A stretch of DNA of 8,701 bases from Helicobacter sp. (GTDB lineage: Bacteria > Campylobacterota > Campylobacteria > Campylobacterales > Helicobacteraceae): positions 5,054 to 13,754 of the forward strand of contig JAAVGZ010000033.1 in assembly GCA_014799985.1 (NCBI GenBank), given 5' to 3'. The notes below the pieces were generated by a model. That model searched no databases and was not told the DNA's origin. It saw nothing but the letters and a program-made list of their open reading frames with translations. Made by a program: the position numbers and the translations under genes. The number at the start of each line of letters is the position of its first letter. The first letter of the stretch is position 1. Shown piece by piece: positions 1 through 6,553 of the stretch.

Positions 1-103
1 CGCCCCGATTCCGCTTGCAATCTCGGGCGCGTCAATGCCCAAAGCCGCATGCTTTGGCACGCAAAACAGAAGAACAAATGGGCGAGGAGGGTATGGGCGG
101 AAT
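1..103. other. Unassigned left edge, no supported gene
   Basis: Nothing here can be named. One plus-strand frame is open from base 3 to a TAA at 132-134 and could be the last 43 codons of a gene that starts outside the window and converges on the Sel1 gene. Another frame on the minus strand is open too, so neither is decisive. An inverted repeat, CCAAAGC at 39-45 and GCTTTGG at 51-57 with a 5-nt loop, lies just past the Sel1 gene's stop codon. It has no T-run after it on either strand, so it is not called a terminator. Confidence 0.3.
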
Positions 104-898
104 CTACAAGCCCTTTTTCTTTAGCGTTTTATAACTATCACAGCCTTTCTGCAAGCCATAATCGCAGGCTTTGCCGAAGTATTCTTTGGCGGTTGCTTCG
201 TTTTGCTGCACACCTTTGCCTGTTTCATACAAAAGACCCAACCAATAGCAACCAATCGCGCCATCTAAACCTAAACCGCATGTTTTTTGAAAGTATTGAG
301 CTGCTTCTTTGTAGTCTTGCTGCACACCTTGCCCCTTTATATACGAAGCTCCGAGATTATAGCAACCAGGGGCACTATCTAGGGCGCATGCTTTATGGAG
401 ATATTCATTTGCCTTTTTGTAATCAACACGAACACCTTGCCCATTTTTATACAAAAGCCCAAGATTAGAACAGGCATTAGCATGATTTAAATTACATGCT
501 TTTTGGTAATATTCATTTGATTTTTTGTCATCAGCACGAACACCTTGCCCTTTCATATACAAAATTCCAAGATTATAGCAACCTTTAGCGTCATTCATAT
601 TGCATGCTTTTTGAAAGTATTGAGCTGCCTCTTTGTAGTCTTGCTGCACGCCTCGCCCGTTCATGTACGAAACTCCAAGATTATAGCAGCCAGTCGCCTC
701 ATTCGTATTGCAAGATTCTTGATAGTATAGAATCAAGACCTTACAGGCTTCAGAATCTCCATTTTTACAAGCTTGCAGCACATGCAGAATCATTTCCCCG
801 CAAGCTTCAGAATCTCCATTTTTGCATCGTTGCGCCAAATTTGCCGCATACCCCACACACAGCACCACCAACGCCGCTATACATAGTCGCTTGAACAT
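104..898 (-). CDS. Secreted Sel1-repeat (Hcp-like) cysteine-rich protein
   Basis: A 264-residue exported solenoid protein. Residues 1-22 form a signal peptide: basic MFKR, a hydrophobic core, then AANLA before the mature part. From about residue 63 it is built of 36-residue Sel1 repeats with the pattern C-x7-C-x-NLG-x2-Y-x2-G-x-GV. Cysteine pairs lie at 63/71, 99/107, 135/143, 171/179, 207/217 and 245/253, as in Helicobacter Hcp proteins, where each pair bridges the helices of one repeat in the periplasm or outside the cell. Two shorter 19-residue units sharing CKNGDSEAC (25-33 and 44-52) precede them. The fifth full repeat carries a 2-residue insertion. The ATG at 898 follows AAAGGAG at 904-910. 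Hcp relatives bind peptidoglycan fragments or modulate host cells, but the ligand here is unknown. It is transcribed in the same direction as the upstream tRNA-Ala but has its own -10 box. Confidence 0.9.
   Translation of the reverse strand: MFKRLCIAALVVLCVGYAANLAQRCKNGDSEACGEMILHVLQACKNGDSEACKVLILYYQESCNTNEATGCYNLGVSYMNGRGVQQDYKEAAQYFQKACNMNDAKGCYNLGILYMKGQGVRADDKKSNEYYQKACNLNHANACSNLGLLYKNGQGVRVDYKKANEYLHKACALDSAPGCYNLGASYIKGQGVQQDYKEAAQYFQKTCGLGLDGAIGCYWLGLLYETGKGVQQNEATAKEYFGKACDYGLQKGCDSYKTLKKKGL
278..652 (-). repeat. 108-bp periodic internal repeats of the Sel1 gene
   Basis: The Sel1 repeats are visible at DNA level. The 51-bp blocks at 278-328 and 602-652 differ at only three positions and are offset by 324 bp, exactly three 108-bp units. 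Both encode the stretch ending GVQQDYKEAAQYFQKAC. A second duplication lies in the 5' part of the gene, where 20 identical bases at 747-766 and 804-823 are offset by 57 bp (19 codons). Recombination between such blocks would remove or add whole repeats without breaking the frame. Confidence 0.85.
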
Positions 899-915
899 CG
901 CCTCTCCTTTGCGCC

Positions 916-921
916 ATTATA
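916..921 (-). promoter_or_regulatory. -10 box for the Sel1/Hcp-like gene
   Basis: On the minus strand GGGTATAATGG places a perfect TATAAT 17 nt upstream of the ATG at 898. A start about 7 nt downstream would put the 5' end at the edge of the ribosome binding site (AAAGGAG, 904-910), giving a very short leader. No convincing -35 box is seen, which is normal for Helicobacter housekeeping promoters. Confidence 0.65.
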
Positions 922-1097
922 CCCTAAAACCTCGCAATCGCGCGAATCGCAACCCCAACAACGCGCAACGGAAAATCGCATGCAGATTCCAAAGCCTTTG
1001 CGCGCAATCACCGACAGAATCGCGAGAAGATTTCACAATGGATATTTGCCACGAAAGCCCGATAAAAAGCCAAAATGCAGAAAAAGCAGAAAGGATT

Positions 1098-1173
1098 TGG
1101 TGGAGTGTAGGGGGTTCGAACCCCTGACCTCAACGCTGCCAGCGTTGCGCTCTCCCAACTGAGCTAACACCCC
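1098..1173 (-). tRNA. tRNA-Ala (GGC)
   Basis: A complete 76-nt cloverleaf with an encoded CCA end (1098-1100). The acceptor stem GGGGTGT/ACACTCC contains the G3-U70 wobble pair that identifies alanine tRNAs. The anticodon stem CAACG/CGTTG encloses the loop CTGGCAG, giving anticodon GGC, which reads GCC and GCU. D-arm GCTC/GAGC and T-loop TTCGAAC are standard. A minus-strand -10 box lies at 1200-1205. Confidence 0.97.
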
Positions 1174-1199
1174 GTTTGGAATCGGTAGATTTGAAGAGC

Positions 1200-1205
1200 A
1201 TTATA
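1200..1205 (-). promoter_or_regulatory. -10 box for tRNA-Ala
   Basis: The minus strand reads GGTTGTATAATGC, an extended TATAAT 27 nt upstream of the mature tRNA 5' end. Transcription would start near 1193 with a leader of about 20 nt, trimmed by RNase P. Confidence 0.7.
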
Positions 1206-1275
1206 CAACCACAAAGTTTAAAAAGAGCTCAAATTTTTCATGTTTTGGTTTCAAGATTCTATAAGGTTTTTTGTG

Positions 1276-1281
1276 TATAAT
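1276..1281 (+). promoter_or_regulatory. -10 box for tRNA-Arg
   Basis: TTGTGTATAATTTCG is an extended TATAAT (upstream TG) ending 10 nt before the tRNA 5' end. Together with the tRNA-Ala -10 box at 1200-1205 it forms a divergent pair of tRNA promoters within about 80 bp. Confidence 0.75.
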
Positions 1282-1291
1282 TTCGCCTGAT

Positions 1292-1368
1292 GTGTCCATA
1301 GCTCAGTTGAATAGAGCAACAGGTTGCGGTCCTGTAGGTCGGGGGTTTGAGTCCCTCTGGGCACGCCA
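1292..1368 (+). tRNA. tRNA-Arg (GCG)
   Basis: A complete 77-nt cloverleaf with encoded CCA (1366-1368). The acceptor stem is GTGTCCA/TGGGCAC and the D-arm GCTC/GAGC. The anticodon stem ACAGG/CCTGT encloses loop TTGCGGT, giving anticodon GCG for arginine codons CGC and CGU. C35 and A20, the known arginine identity bases, are present. Two features stand out. The anticodon is GCG rather than the ACG (inosine) form usual in bacteria. The elbow pair G19-C56 is replaced by A19-U56 (D-loop AGTTGAATA, T-loop TTTGAGT). After the CCA, GGG-CTTC-CCC and six T (1385-1390) form at best a weak terminator, ending just before the convergent lipoprotein gene. Confidence 0.95.
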
Positions 1369-1392
1369 TTTAGGGCTTCCCCGCTTTTTTAG

Positions 1393-2232
1393 CTACGATT
1401 TTTCGCGCTTTTGCGTGGCTTTTTTGCGCAAGAGTTCCACGCGAATCTGCCAAATATTCCCCTGCGCACAACTCCCCTCGAGCCCCAGTGATTCCGCGTC
1501 AAAGCCGAGTTTGCATGCCTTGTCATAATATGCTTTCGCGTCTTGCAAAAAGGGCGAGTTTGGCGATGTCTGCTTGTTGTGTAGCGCGCTAATCACGCTC
1601 CACTCGCCAGCCATATAGCACAAAAAGGGGTCGTCTGCCGCACAGGCGCGCTCGAGCAGCGCGAATGTCTTGGCGTATTGCTTGCTCGCATAGCCCGTGA
1701 AGCGATTGAGCGCGAGGCAGCCATGCACGGAATCGAGCGCGCAAGCCTTTTCGTAATATGCGCGCGCCTGCTTCAGGTCAGCCTCGACACCATCGCCGCG
1801 CTCATAGATTCCGCCCACAATCGCGCATTCACTGCCGACATCGTTCGCGCAATTGTATGTCGCAAGGCGCAGCGCATGCGCGTCCATCTCGATTTGCGCG
1901 GCTTTGATGGTCTGCAAATGCGAGAGGAAATGTTCTTTAATCTCCTCCGCGCTCTGCTCCTTGCTCACGCTCACAGGCTCGCTAAACACGCTAAACAAGC
2001 AGCCCTCGCCAAGCCCGAGCCTGCATGCTTGTTGCGCGAGAGCCTTTGCCTCGTTTTTGCGCTCTGTCTGAAAGACGATTTGGTGGAATGCCTGCATTTT
2101 CAAAAGCGCCTCGCTCACGCTCGCAGAATCGGGCGTTTGCGGCGGCGTAACGGCAATCGGCAGCTCCTCTTTTGGGGCACTCGCGCATGCCACGACACAG
2201 AGCACCAACAATAGCAACAAGCCCGCACGCAT
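1393..2232 (-). CDS. Sel1-repeat lipoprotein
   Basis: A 279-residue predicted lipoprotein. MRAGLLLLLVLCVVAC carries a lipobox (VVAC) with the lipidated cysteine at residue 16, followed by a Ser/Pro-rich linker to about residue 40. The rest is a degenerate Sel1 solenoid with C-x7-C pairs at 70/78, 128/136, 164/172 and 197/205, and a wider pair at 240/255. The best repeat is GGIYERGDGVEADLKQA, about residues 140-156. It is the last gene of the SapC operon: its ATG lies one base after the TAA of the 356-residue transferase gene, with AAGG as ribosome binding site. Its place suggests an envelope-anchored scaffold or adaptor for the surface proteins encoded upstream. That role is inference; Sel1 proteins usually mediate protein-protein contacts. 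Confidence 0.88.
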   Translation of the reverse strand: MRAGLLLLLVLCVVACASAPKEELPIAVTPPQTPDSASVSEALLKMQAFHQIVFQTERKNEAKALAQQACRLGLGEGCLFSVFSEPVSVSKEQSAEEIKEHFLSHLQTIKAAQIEMDAHALRLATYNCANDVGSECAIVGGIYERGDGVEADLKQARAYYEKACALDSVHGCLALNRFTGYASKQYAKTFALLERACAADDPFLCYMAGEWSVISALHNKQTSPNSPFLQDAKAYYDKACKLGFDAESLGLEGSCAQGNIWQIRVELLRKKATQKREKS

Positions 2233-2233
2233 G

Positions 2234-3304
2234 TTATGCCCTTAGAATCTCATCGATGCAATCAGCGAGGCGCGCCACGCTTTGTTTGAGGTGGTAGAGG
2301 TTGCTCTCGCGCCAAGCGATAAACTTCTCTTTGGGCACATTCACATCGTTCAATCGCGTGCGCATTTGCTCGAGATTGTTCGCGACAAGCGCGCCAAATA
2401 GGGCATGGTGCTCCCATTCTTTGTGATTCTGCGCGGGGGCAAAAAGTATGGTCTGGCGCAGGCTCGCAAGCGCGATGTGGCACGCGAAAACAGAGAGGTC
2501 GGAGACGAAGCATTTGCTTTGGGCGAACTGCGCGTTGTCGGCTGTTTGGACAAAACGAATGCGCGATTCCGCCTGCCATTTTTGCCTGATTTGCAGATAG
2601 CATGGGTGGTTGTTGAGAATGTTCATGATGTGCGGCGCATAGTCAATCTGGTGTTTGTAGTTTGTCAAAAACCACTCGAGAAGCATGCTGTCATAGCCCG
2701 CATAGAGGTTGATGAGCGTGGTCGGAAGGTTCGCGTATTGCACGCTCGAGGCGTAATAGAGATTCTTCTCTGCTGGGTTGTCCTCAAACAGCGCAACAAG
2801 AGAATCAAACAGCGGGCTGCCCACTGGCAGCTTTTTTGCATTGGGCGCATACTGCTCAAACGCGGGCAGCGCCATAGCGGAAGGCACGGCGATATAATCG
2901 ACAGAATCGAGCTTCATCGCGGGTGGCGCGAACACCGTGCGGGGGATATAGAGCCGCTTGGCGTCTTTGTTCAGAAACTCGTGGTTGAGCTGCTGTTCCT
3001 CGAACAAATCGGGCATGATGATGAGGTCGATTCCCTTGAGCTGAATGGGCGTGATGTGGAATCTCTGGCTGTTTTCGTCAAAGATTTTGAACGGGATATG
3101 CACAAACGACTGCCCCGCGTAGGGCTCGGGGTTGTTCGCGCTGCCGACAATCACGACATTATGCCGCTCGCCAAGCACAGACGGAAGCTGCCCAAAGGGC
3201 TCGGAACTCGGGTCATAGGAGAGCAAAACGATGTTTTTGCGCTTGCTATCGAGCAGCGATTCGAGGCTTTTTCGCAAGCTTTCGTGGTATTGTTTGAGAT
3301 TCAT
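2234..3304 (-). CDS. GT-B fold, TagF/CDP-glycerol transferase-like protein
   Basis: A 356-residue soluble protein resembling the CDP-glycerol glycerophosphotransferase (TagF)/WecB group of GT-B enzymes, which build surface polymers from nucleotide-activated donors. The N-terminal Rossmann-like half is about residues 22-160, starting KNIVLLSYD. Family-like landmarks are VDYIAVPS (135-142), then VGSPLFD (161-167) at the domain junction where TagF proteins have a GxPRxD motif. The C-terminal half has NHP (232-234) and CFVSDLS (265-271), the hydrophobic-[ST]D-x-S motif after which donors bind. The classic TDYSS is changed to SDLSV, so activity or donor may differ. The start overlaps the previous stop as ATGA, with AGGG seven nt upstream. 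The C-terminal half is paralogous to the protein encoded just upstream. It may instead be a non-catalytic or otherwise specialised GT-B protein. Confidence 0.65.
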   Translation of the reverse strand: MNLKQYHESLRKSLESLLDSKRKNIVLLSYDPSSEPFGQLPSVLGERHNVVIVGSANNPEPYAGQSFVHIPFKIFDENSQRFHITPIQLKGIDLIIMPDLFEEQQLNHEFLNKDAKRLYIPRTVFAPPAMKLDSVDYIAVPSAMALPAFEQYAPNAKKLPVGSPLFDSLVALFEDNPAEKNLYYASSVQYANLPTTLINLYAGYDSMLLEWFLTNYKHQIDYAPHIMNILNNHPCYLQIRQKWQAESRIRFVQTADNAQFAQSKCFVSDLSVFACHIALASLRQTILFAPAQNHKEWEHHALFGALVANNLEQMRTRLNDVNVPKEKFIAWRESNLYHLKQSVARLADCIDEILRA

Positions 3305-3789
3305 ATCAATGCCCTATCGAGAAATTGTTGCAACATCGGCTCTTTCCTCGCCCACAAAGTCGGGAGCTCGGCGAGCATGTCGCGCAGAGCCTGCAGCGAG
3401 TGGCAGAAAAACGCGAAATCGTTGATGAGGCGCAACAGCCTGTCTTGATGCCCCTCGAATGTAACGCCCGTGAAGCCGGGCAAGAAATAGATGGAGGGCT
3501 TTTTGTAGAAAAGCGAATAGGCAAAGGCGGTGTTTGCGAGGTCGGTAATCAACACATCAGAATCCTTTGCCTTGTTGAGCGCCTTGATGTGCGAGATTCT
3601 GTCGTCTTTCAATGCCTTGCGGACATGCGCAAGCTCGGGAATGCTCTTTTTGTGCGGAAAATAGAAAACCTGCTCGACAAACTCGCATTGCAGCAGGTTA
3701 TCGAGCACCAGCATGTCATAGCCGCATATCACATTGGCGCTAATCATTTCGCTCGCTTGGCGCTCCATAGGGGCATAGAGAATCTTCAT
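3301..3789 (-). CDS. Stand-alone C-terminal half of a TagF-like GT-B protein
   Basis: A 162-residue protein matching only the C-terminal, donor-binding half of TagF-like transferases. It opens with ILYAP (3-7), where full-length TagF enzymes begin their second domain, then GYDMLVLD (23-30), FPH (44-46) and SDVLITDLA (77-85), followed by KKPSIYF. It aligns by eye with about residues 180-290 of the next protein, which has LYYA, GYDSMLLE and CFVSDLS in the same order. No N-terminal domain is encoded upstream: the SapC stop lies nine bases before its ATG, with AAGGA as ribosome binding site, so it seems a designed short gene and not a recent truncation. It could pair with another subunit, as split GT-B enzymes such as Alg13/Alg14 do. 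Its function is not established. Confidence 0.65.
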   Translation of the reverse strand: MKILYAPMERQASEMISANVICGYDMLVLDNLLQCEFVEQVFYFPHKKSIPELAHVRKALKDDRISHIKALNKAKDSDVLITDLANTAFAYSLFYKKPSIYFLPGFTGVTFEGHQDRLLRLINDFAFFCHSLQALRDMLAELPTLWARKEPMLQQFLDRALI

Positions 3790-3798
3790 CAGATGTCC

Positions 3799-4602
3799 TT
3801 ATACGGGAATGGTTTCGTTGTTCAAGAACTCCAAATCCAAGTCGCCCTTGTGGTCGATGAGATTCTGCTGTCGCGATTTCTCCGCGGCGAGAATCCAGTT
3901 GCAAAGCTGCTCGATTTGGCGCACATGTTGTTTCGAAAACACCTGCGCATAGGCGAGCGCAAGCGCGTCATTGTCGCGCAATGTGGCGAGGTCGTTGGCG
4001 CGCAATTGCAATAGGCGCTCTTCGCTGATGGTATAAAAGCCCTCGATTTTTTGCGTTGTGCCATCGAGCGTGATGTTCAAATCCCAAGGGGCGATGAGCC
4101 CAAACGAATCGAGCGTTCCAATCACCTGCTTTGTGCGCACAACGCTATCAGCAATGCTCTTAATCAGTAGCATAATCTCTTGTACATTCTGCGTGGTGTT
4201 GCCGTTTTCGTCAAAAAATGGCAAGCCCTCTGTGCCGCCCTCTTCGACAAGCAAGCCACTGCTTTCATCGAAACATAGGACTTTCTCGCCCGTTTCGATG
4301 TTGGCAAACAAAAAGGGATAGGCGCGATAGCAGGCGGGAATGTAGCTTGTCCTAAAGCGCCCATCGCCATCGAGCAGCGCGTTGAAGCGATGTAGGAACG
4401 AGGCGATTCCATAGAGTCCATAGCCCTCTTTTTCCTTCAGAAAAACGAGCGGAATGTCCATCATCGCCGAACGAATTTCGAGCATCACAAGCGGCATCAC
4501 GCTGTCGCGCGCCGCATGCCCAAAATGCGGGAATCTCTTGTAACGTCTGTTCGCAAAGTTGCGTTTGCTAATTGGTGTGATTGTCTTGATTTGTTCAGCC
4601 AT
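3799..4602 (-). CDS. SapC family protein
   Basis: A 267-residue protein of the SapC family, named after a gene in the Campylobacter fetus S-layer (sap) region. Similar proteins occur widely in Gram-negative bacteria with no agreed biochemical role. Family signatures in order are FPHFGHAARDSVMPLV (24-39), MMDIPLVF (47-54), the YIPACYRAYPF block (87-97), VLCFDESS (108-115), LPFFDENG (127-134), the helical MLLIKSIADSVVRTKQ segment, and the C-terminal NDALALAYAQ region (211-220). Length is typical, and no signal peptide or membrane segment is visible. The ATG follows AGAGGAG by about ten bases and a promoter lies just upstream, so this is the first gene of a four-gene operon with two TagF-like proteins and a lipoprotein. 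That company suggests a role in surface-layer or surface-glycan biogenesis. The label peptide ABC transporter sometimes attached to SapC names does not apply. Confidence 0.92.
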   Translation of the reverse strand: MAEQIKTITPISKRNFANRRYKRFPHFGHAARDSVMPLVMLEIRSAMMDIPLVFLKEKEGYGLYGIASFLHRFNALLDGDGRFRTSYIPACYRAYPFLFANIETGEKVLCFDESSGLLVEEGGTEGLPFFDENGNTTQNVQEIMLLIKSIADSVVRTKQVIGTLDSFGLIAPWDLNITLDGTTQKIEGFYTISEERLLQLRANDLATLRDNDALALAYAQVFSKQHVRQIEQLCNWILAAEKSRQQNLIDHKGDLDLEFLNNETIPV

Positions 4603-4638
4603 AAAGTAGAAGCTCCTCTTTTTATTTTTGCAAGCTTG

Positions 4639-4644
4639 ATTATA
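4639..4644 (-). promoter_or_regulatory. -10 box for the SapC operon
   Basis: The minus strand reads CAATGATATAATCAAG in the 65-bp gap between the mlaE stop and the SapC start. The ATG lies about 36 nt downstream. The 11-base core ATGATATAATC is identical to that at the tpiA promoter. No terminator hairpin is seen between mlaE and this site, so read-through from the upstream operon is possible. Confidence 0.7.
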
Positions 4645-4667
4645 TCATTGATATGCTCACAAATAGC

Positions 4668-5468
4668 TTATAAATTCAACGCGAGAAACAAAGCTGACAA
4701 AAGATAGTTCGCCCCAAAAATCGTTACCGCGCTATACACAACGGCGTTGATAGTCGCCTGCCCCACGCCCTTCGCGCCGCCTTTGGTTTGGAATCCAACA
4801 TAGCTGCCAATCAGGCTAATCAAGATTCCAAACACGAGCGCCTTGAGGAGCGAAATGCTCAAATCGCCAATGCTGAAAAATTGCTGTATCATCGTTTGGT
4901 AGCTATACGCGTTTGCCTCGAGCACGATTGTGGCGATGACAAACGCGGCGAGATTGCCCACCACATCGAACACGAGCACGAGAATCGGCATCGAAATGGC
5001 GCTGCCAAGCACGCGCGGGATAATCAGATATTGCCGTGAATCGATTCCGAGCAAGTCGATGGCGTCAATCTGCTCGTTTACGCGCATGCTGCCAAGCTCT
5101 GCTGCCATCGCCGAAATCGCGCGGCTCACGACCATGAGCCCCGCGAACACGGGTCCAAGCTCACGGTTAATCGCGAGGAAAATGGGATAGCTCATGAAAT
5201 CCTCCGCGCCAAAGCGGTGGAAGCCATGATAGAACTGAATCGCGAGCACCATGCCCGTGAAAATCGAGCTTAGCAGAATGATTCCAAGCGAGCCAATGCC
5301 GATGGTCTCGATTTGCGTCAGCAGCTCTTTGAATCGATACGGAGGGCAGACATACAGGGGCAAGAGGCGCAGATGAAACAGCACGAAATGCCCAAAGGAT
5401 TCGACAAGGCGCAAGAGCCCGACAAACGGCATGCCAATGGCTGCAAAGACAGATTCGACAAAGCGCAT
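4668..5468 (-). CDS. mlaE: MlaE family ABC transporter permease
   Basis: A 266-residue inner-membrane permease of the Mla/MCE phospholipid transport system, which moves phospholipids between inner and outer membranes with an ATPase (MlaF) and an MCE protein (MlaD). Signatures are a TM segment SLGIILLSSIFTGMVLAIQF (60-79), the cytoplasmic coupling stretch RELGPVFAGLMVVSRAISA (102-120) with AAELGSMRVNEQIDA following, a hydrophobic block around 150-183, and GGAKGVGQATINAVV (230-244) before the last helix. Length fits the family. The frame is open much further upstream, but homology starts at ATG 5468, preceded by AAGG at 5478-5481. The upstream segment merely shadows the AI-2E gene. Its start shares one base with the preceding stop (TGATG), implying coupling. 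No mlaF or mlaD gene follows here, so its partners must lie elsewhere. Confidence 0.93.
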   Translation of the reverse strand: MRFVESVFAAIGMPFVGLLRLVESFGHFVLFHLRLLPLYVCPPYRFKELLTQIETIGIGSLGIILLSSIFTGMVLAIQFYHGFHRFGAEDFMSYPIFLAINRELGPVFAGLMVVSRAISAMAAELGSMRVNEQIDAIDLLGIDSRQYLIIPRVLGSAISMPILVLVFDVVGNLAAFVIATIVLEANAYSYQTMIQQFFSIGDLSISLLKALVFGILISLIGSYVGFQTKGGAKGVGQATINAVVYSAVTIFGANYLLSALFLALNL

Positions 5469-6544
5469 CAATGGCTGCCTTGCTGGGGCAAGAAATAGTT
5501 CTCGTACAGCCGCACGAGCGCCACGAAAAAGGCTGTGATGGTTGGTCCTAGCACCATTCCCCAAAACCCAAAGGTGATGAGCCCCGCGAAAATGGCGAAG
5601 AAAATCGTGATTTCGTTGATGCGGATATTGCTCTTGAGCACAACGCGGCTGATGAACGCGATGATGATGGGCTTGATGATGTTGTCGGCAATCGTTGCGA
5701 TGACAATCACCGAGTAGAGCGCGATAATAATCGCCGTGGTGTAGTTGCCGAGATAGACTTCGTAGCCCACGAGCGGAATCCACACGAGCGTCCCGCCCAC
5801 GACAGGCACGAGCGAGGCGAAGCCATAGAGCACGCCAAACAGAATCGGGTCGTAGCCAAAAAAGCTCACGATGATTCCAAACAATGTGCCCTGAAAAATC
5901 ACCGACACGATGAGCGAATAGACAACCACACCCAAAACGCCGGCAACTTCGGCGCAGATTCCCGAGCTCTCTTGTTGCGAAAGCGGCAAGAGGCGCAAGA
6001 CGTAGCGATAGAGAGACTTGCCATAATAGTAAAATATAAATAAAAATATGGTTACAAAGGCAGTGTCTTTCAGAAACGCGACACTCCATTTGCCAATTCT
6101 TGTGCTCATGCTAAGCGCCAGCTGCACAATCGAGGCGGTGTCGATGTCTTGCGCGAAGCTATCGACAGAAAGCAGCGCTTCATGCGCATAAGCTTCGAGC
6201 ACGGGAACGCGCTCCACGAGAATGTCGCGCAATGTGGCGAGCGTTGTCTTGAAGCTCGCAAAGAAGCTCGCGAGATTCTCCGCCGTGAAAAACGGCGCAA
6301 ATTTCACGACAATATTCACGCCATAGATGATGGGAATCACGAAAACGAGCAGCAGCAAGAGCACGCTAAGCGCAGAACTGATGATGTTGAACTTGACATA
6401 GCGCTCGATTCCCTCCTTGATACTCATTGTCGCCACGCACAAAAGCAGCGCAATCACGGCGTCCATGAGCAAGAATCCAAACAGATAGAGCAGCCAATAG
6501 AGGCTAAAAATAAAGGCAATCCAAAAAAAATGGATAGATTTCAT
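5468..6544 (-). CDS. AI-2E/PerM family membrane transporter
   Basis: A 358-residue polytopic membrane protein of the AI-2E transporter (PerM/YdiK/TqsA) family. It has hydrophobic helices near residues 5-40 and 58-80, a soluble middle region (81-155), then a dense C-terminal membrane domain. Family marks are VPVVGGTLVWIP (246-257), DNIIKP (287-292) and GFWGMVLGP (326-334). Members have been linked to AI-2 export, Na+/H+ exchange or general solute efflux, so the substrate cannot be assigned. It sits nine bases after tpiA and overlaps mlaE by one base. Its ribosome binding site is weak, which suggests its translation depends on ribosomes arriving from tpiA. Confidence 0.9.
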   Translation of the reverse strand: MKSIHFFWIAFIFSLYWLLYLFGFLLMDAVIALLLCVATMSIKEGIERYVKFNIISSALSVLLLLLVFVIPIIYGVNIVVKFAPFFTAENLASFFASFKTTLATLRDILVERVPVLEAYAHEALLSVDSFAQDIDTASIVQLALSMSTRIGKWSVAFLKDTAFVTIFLFIFYYYGKSLYRYVLRLLPLSQQESSGICAEVAGVLGVVVYSLIVSVIFQGTLFGIIVSFFGYDPILFGVLYGFASLVPVVGGTLVWIPLVGYEVYLGNYTTAIIIALYSVIVIATIADNIIKPIIIAFISRVVLKSNIRINEITIFFAIFAGLITFGFWGMVLGPTITAFFVALVRLYENYFLPQQGSH

Positions 6545-6553
6545 GCGCGCTCG

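Noticed and set aside
39..57. Terminator after the Sel1/Hcp-like gene
   Set aside because: A 7-bp stem is present, but on the minus strand it is followed by GCATTGACG and not by a T-run.
2405..3448. Plus-strand open frame of 347 codons
   Set aside because: It is antisense to two minus-strand genes with recognisable GT-B motifs, has Arg/His/Val-rich low-complexity composition and no matching ribosome binding site.
5469..6089. Long upstream extension of the mlaE frame, giving a 473-residue product
   Set aside because: It lies inside the AI-2E transporter gene, lacks MlaE homology and is Arg/His-rich like an out-of-frame reading. The ATG at 5468 has a ribosome binding site and gives the family length.
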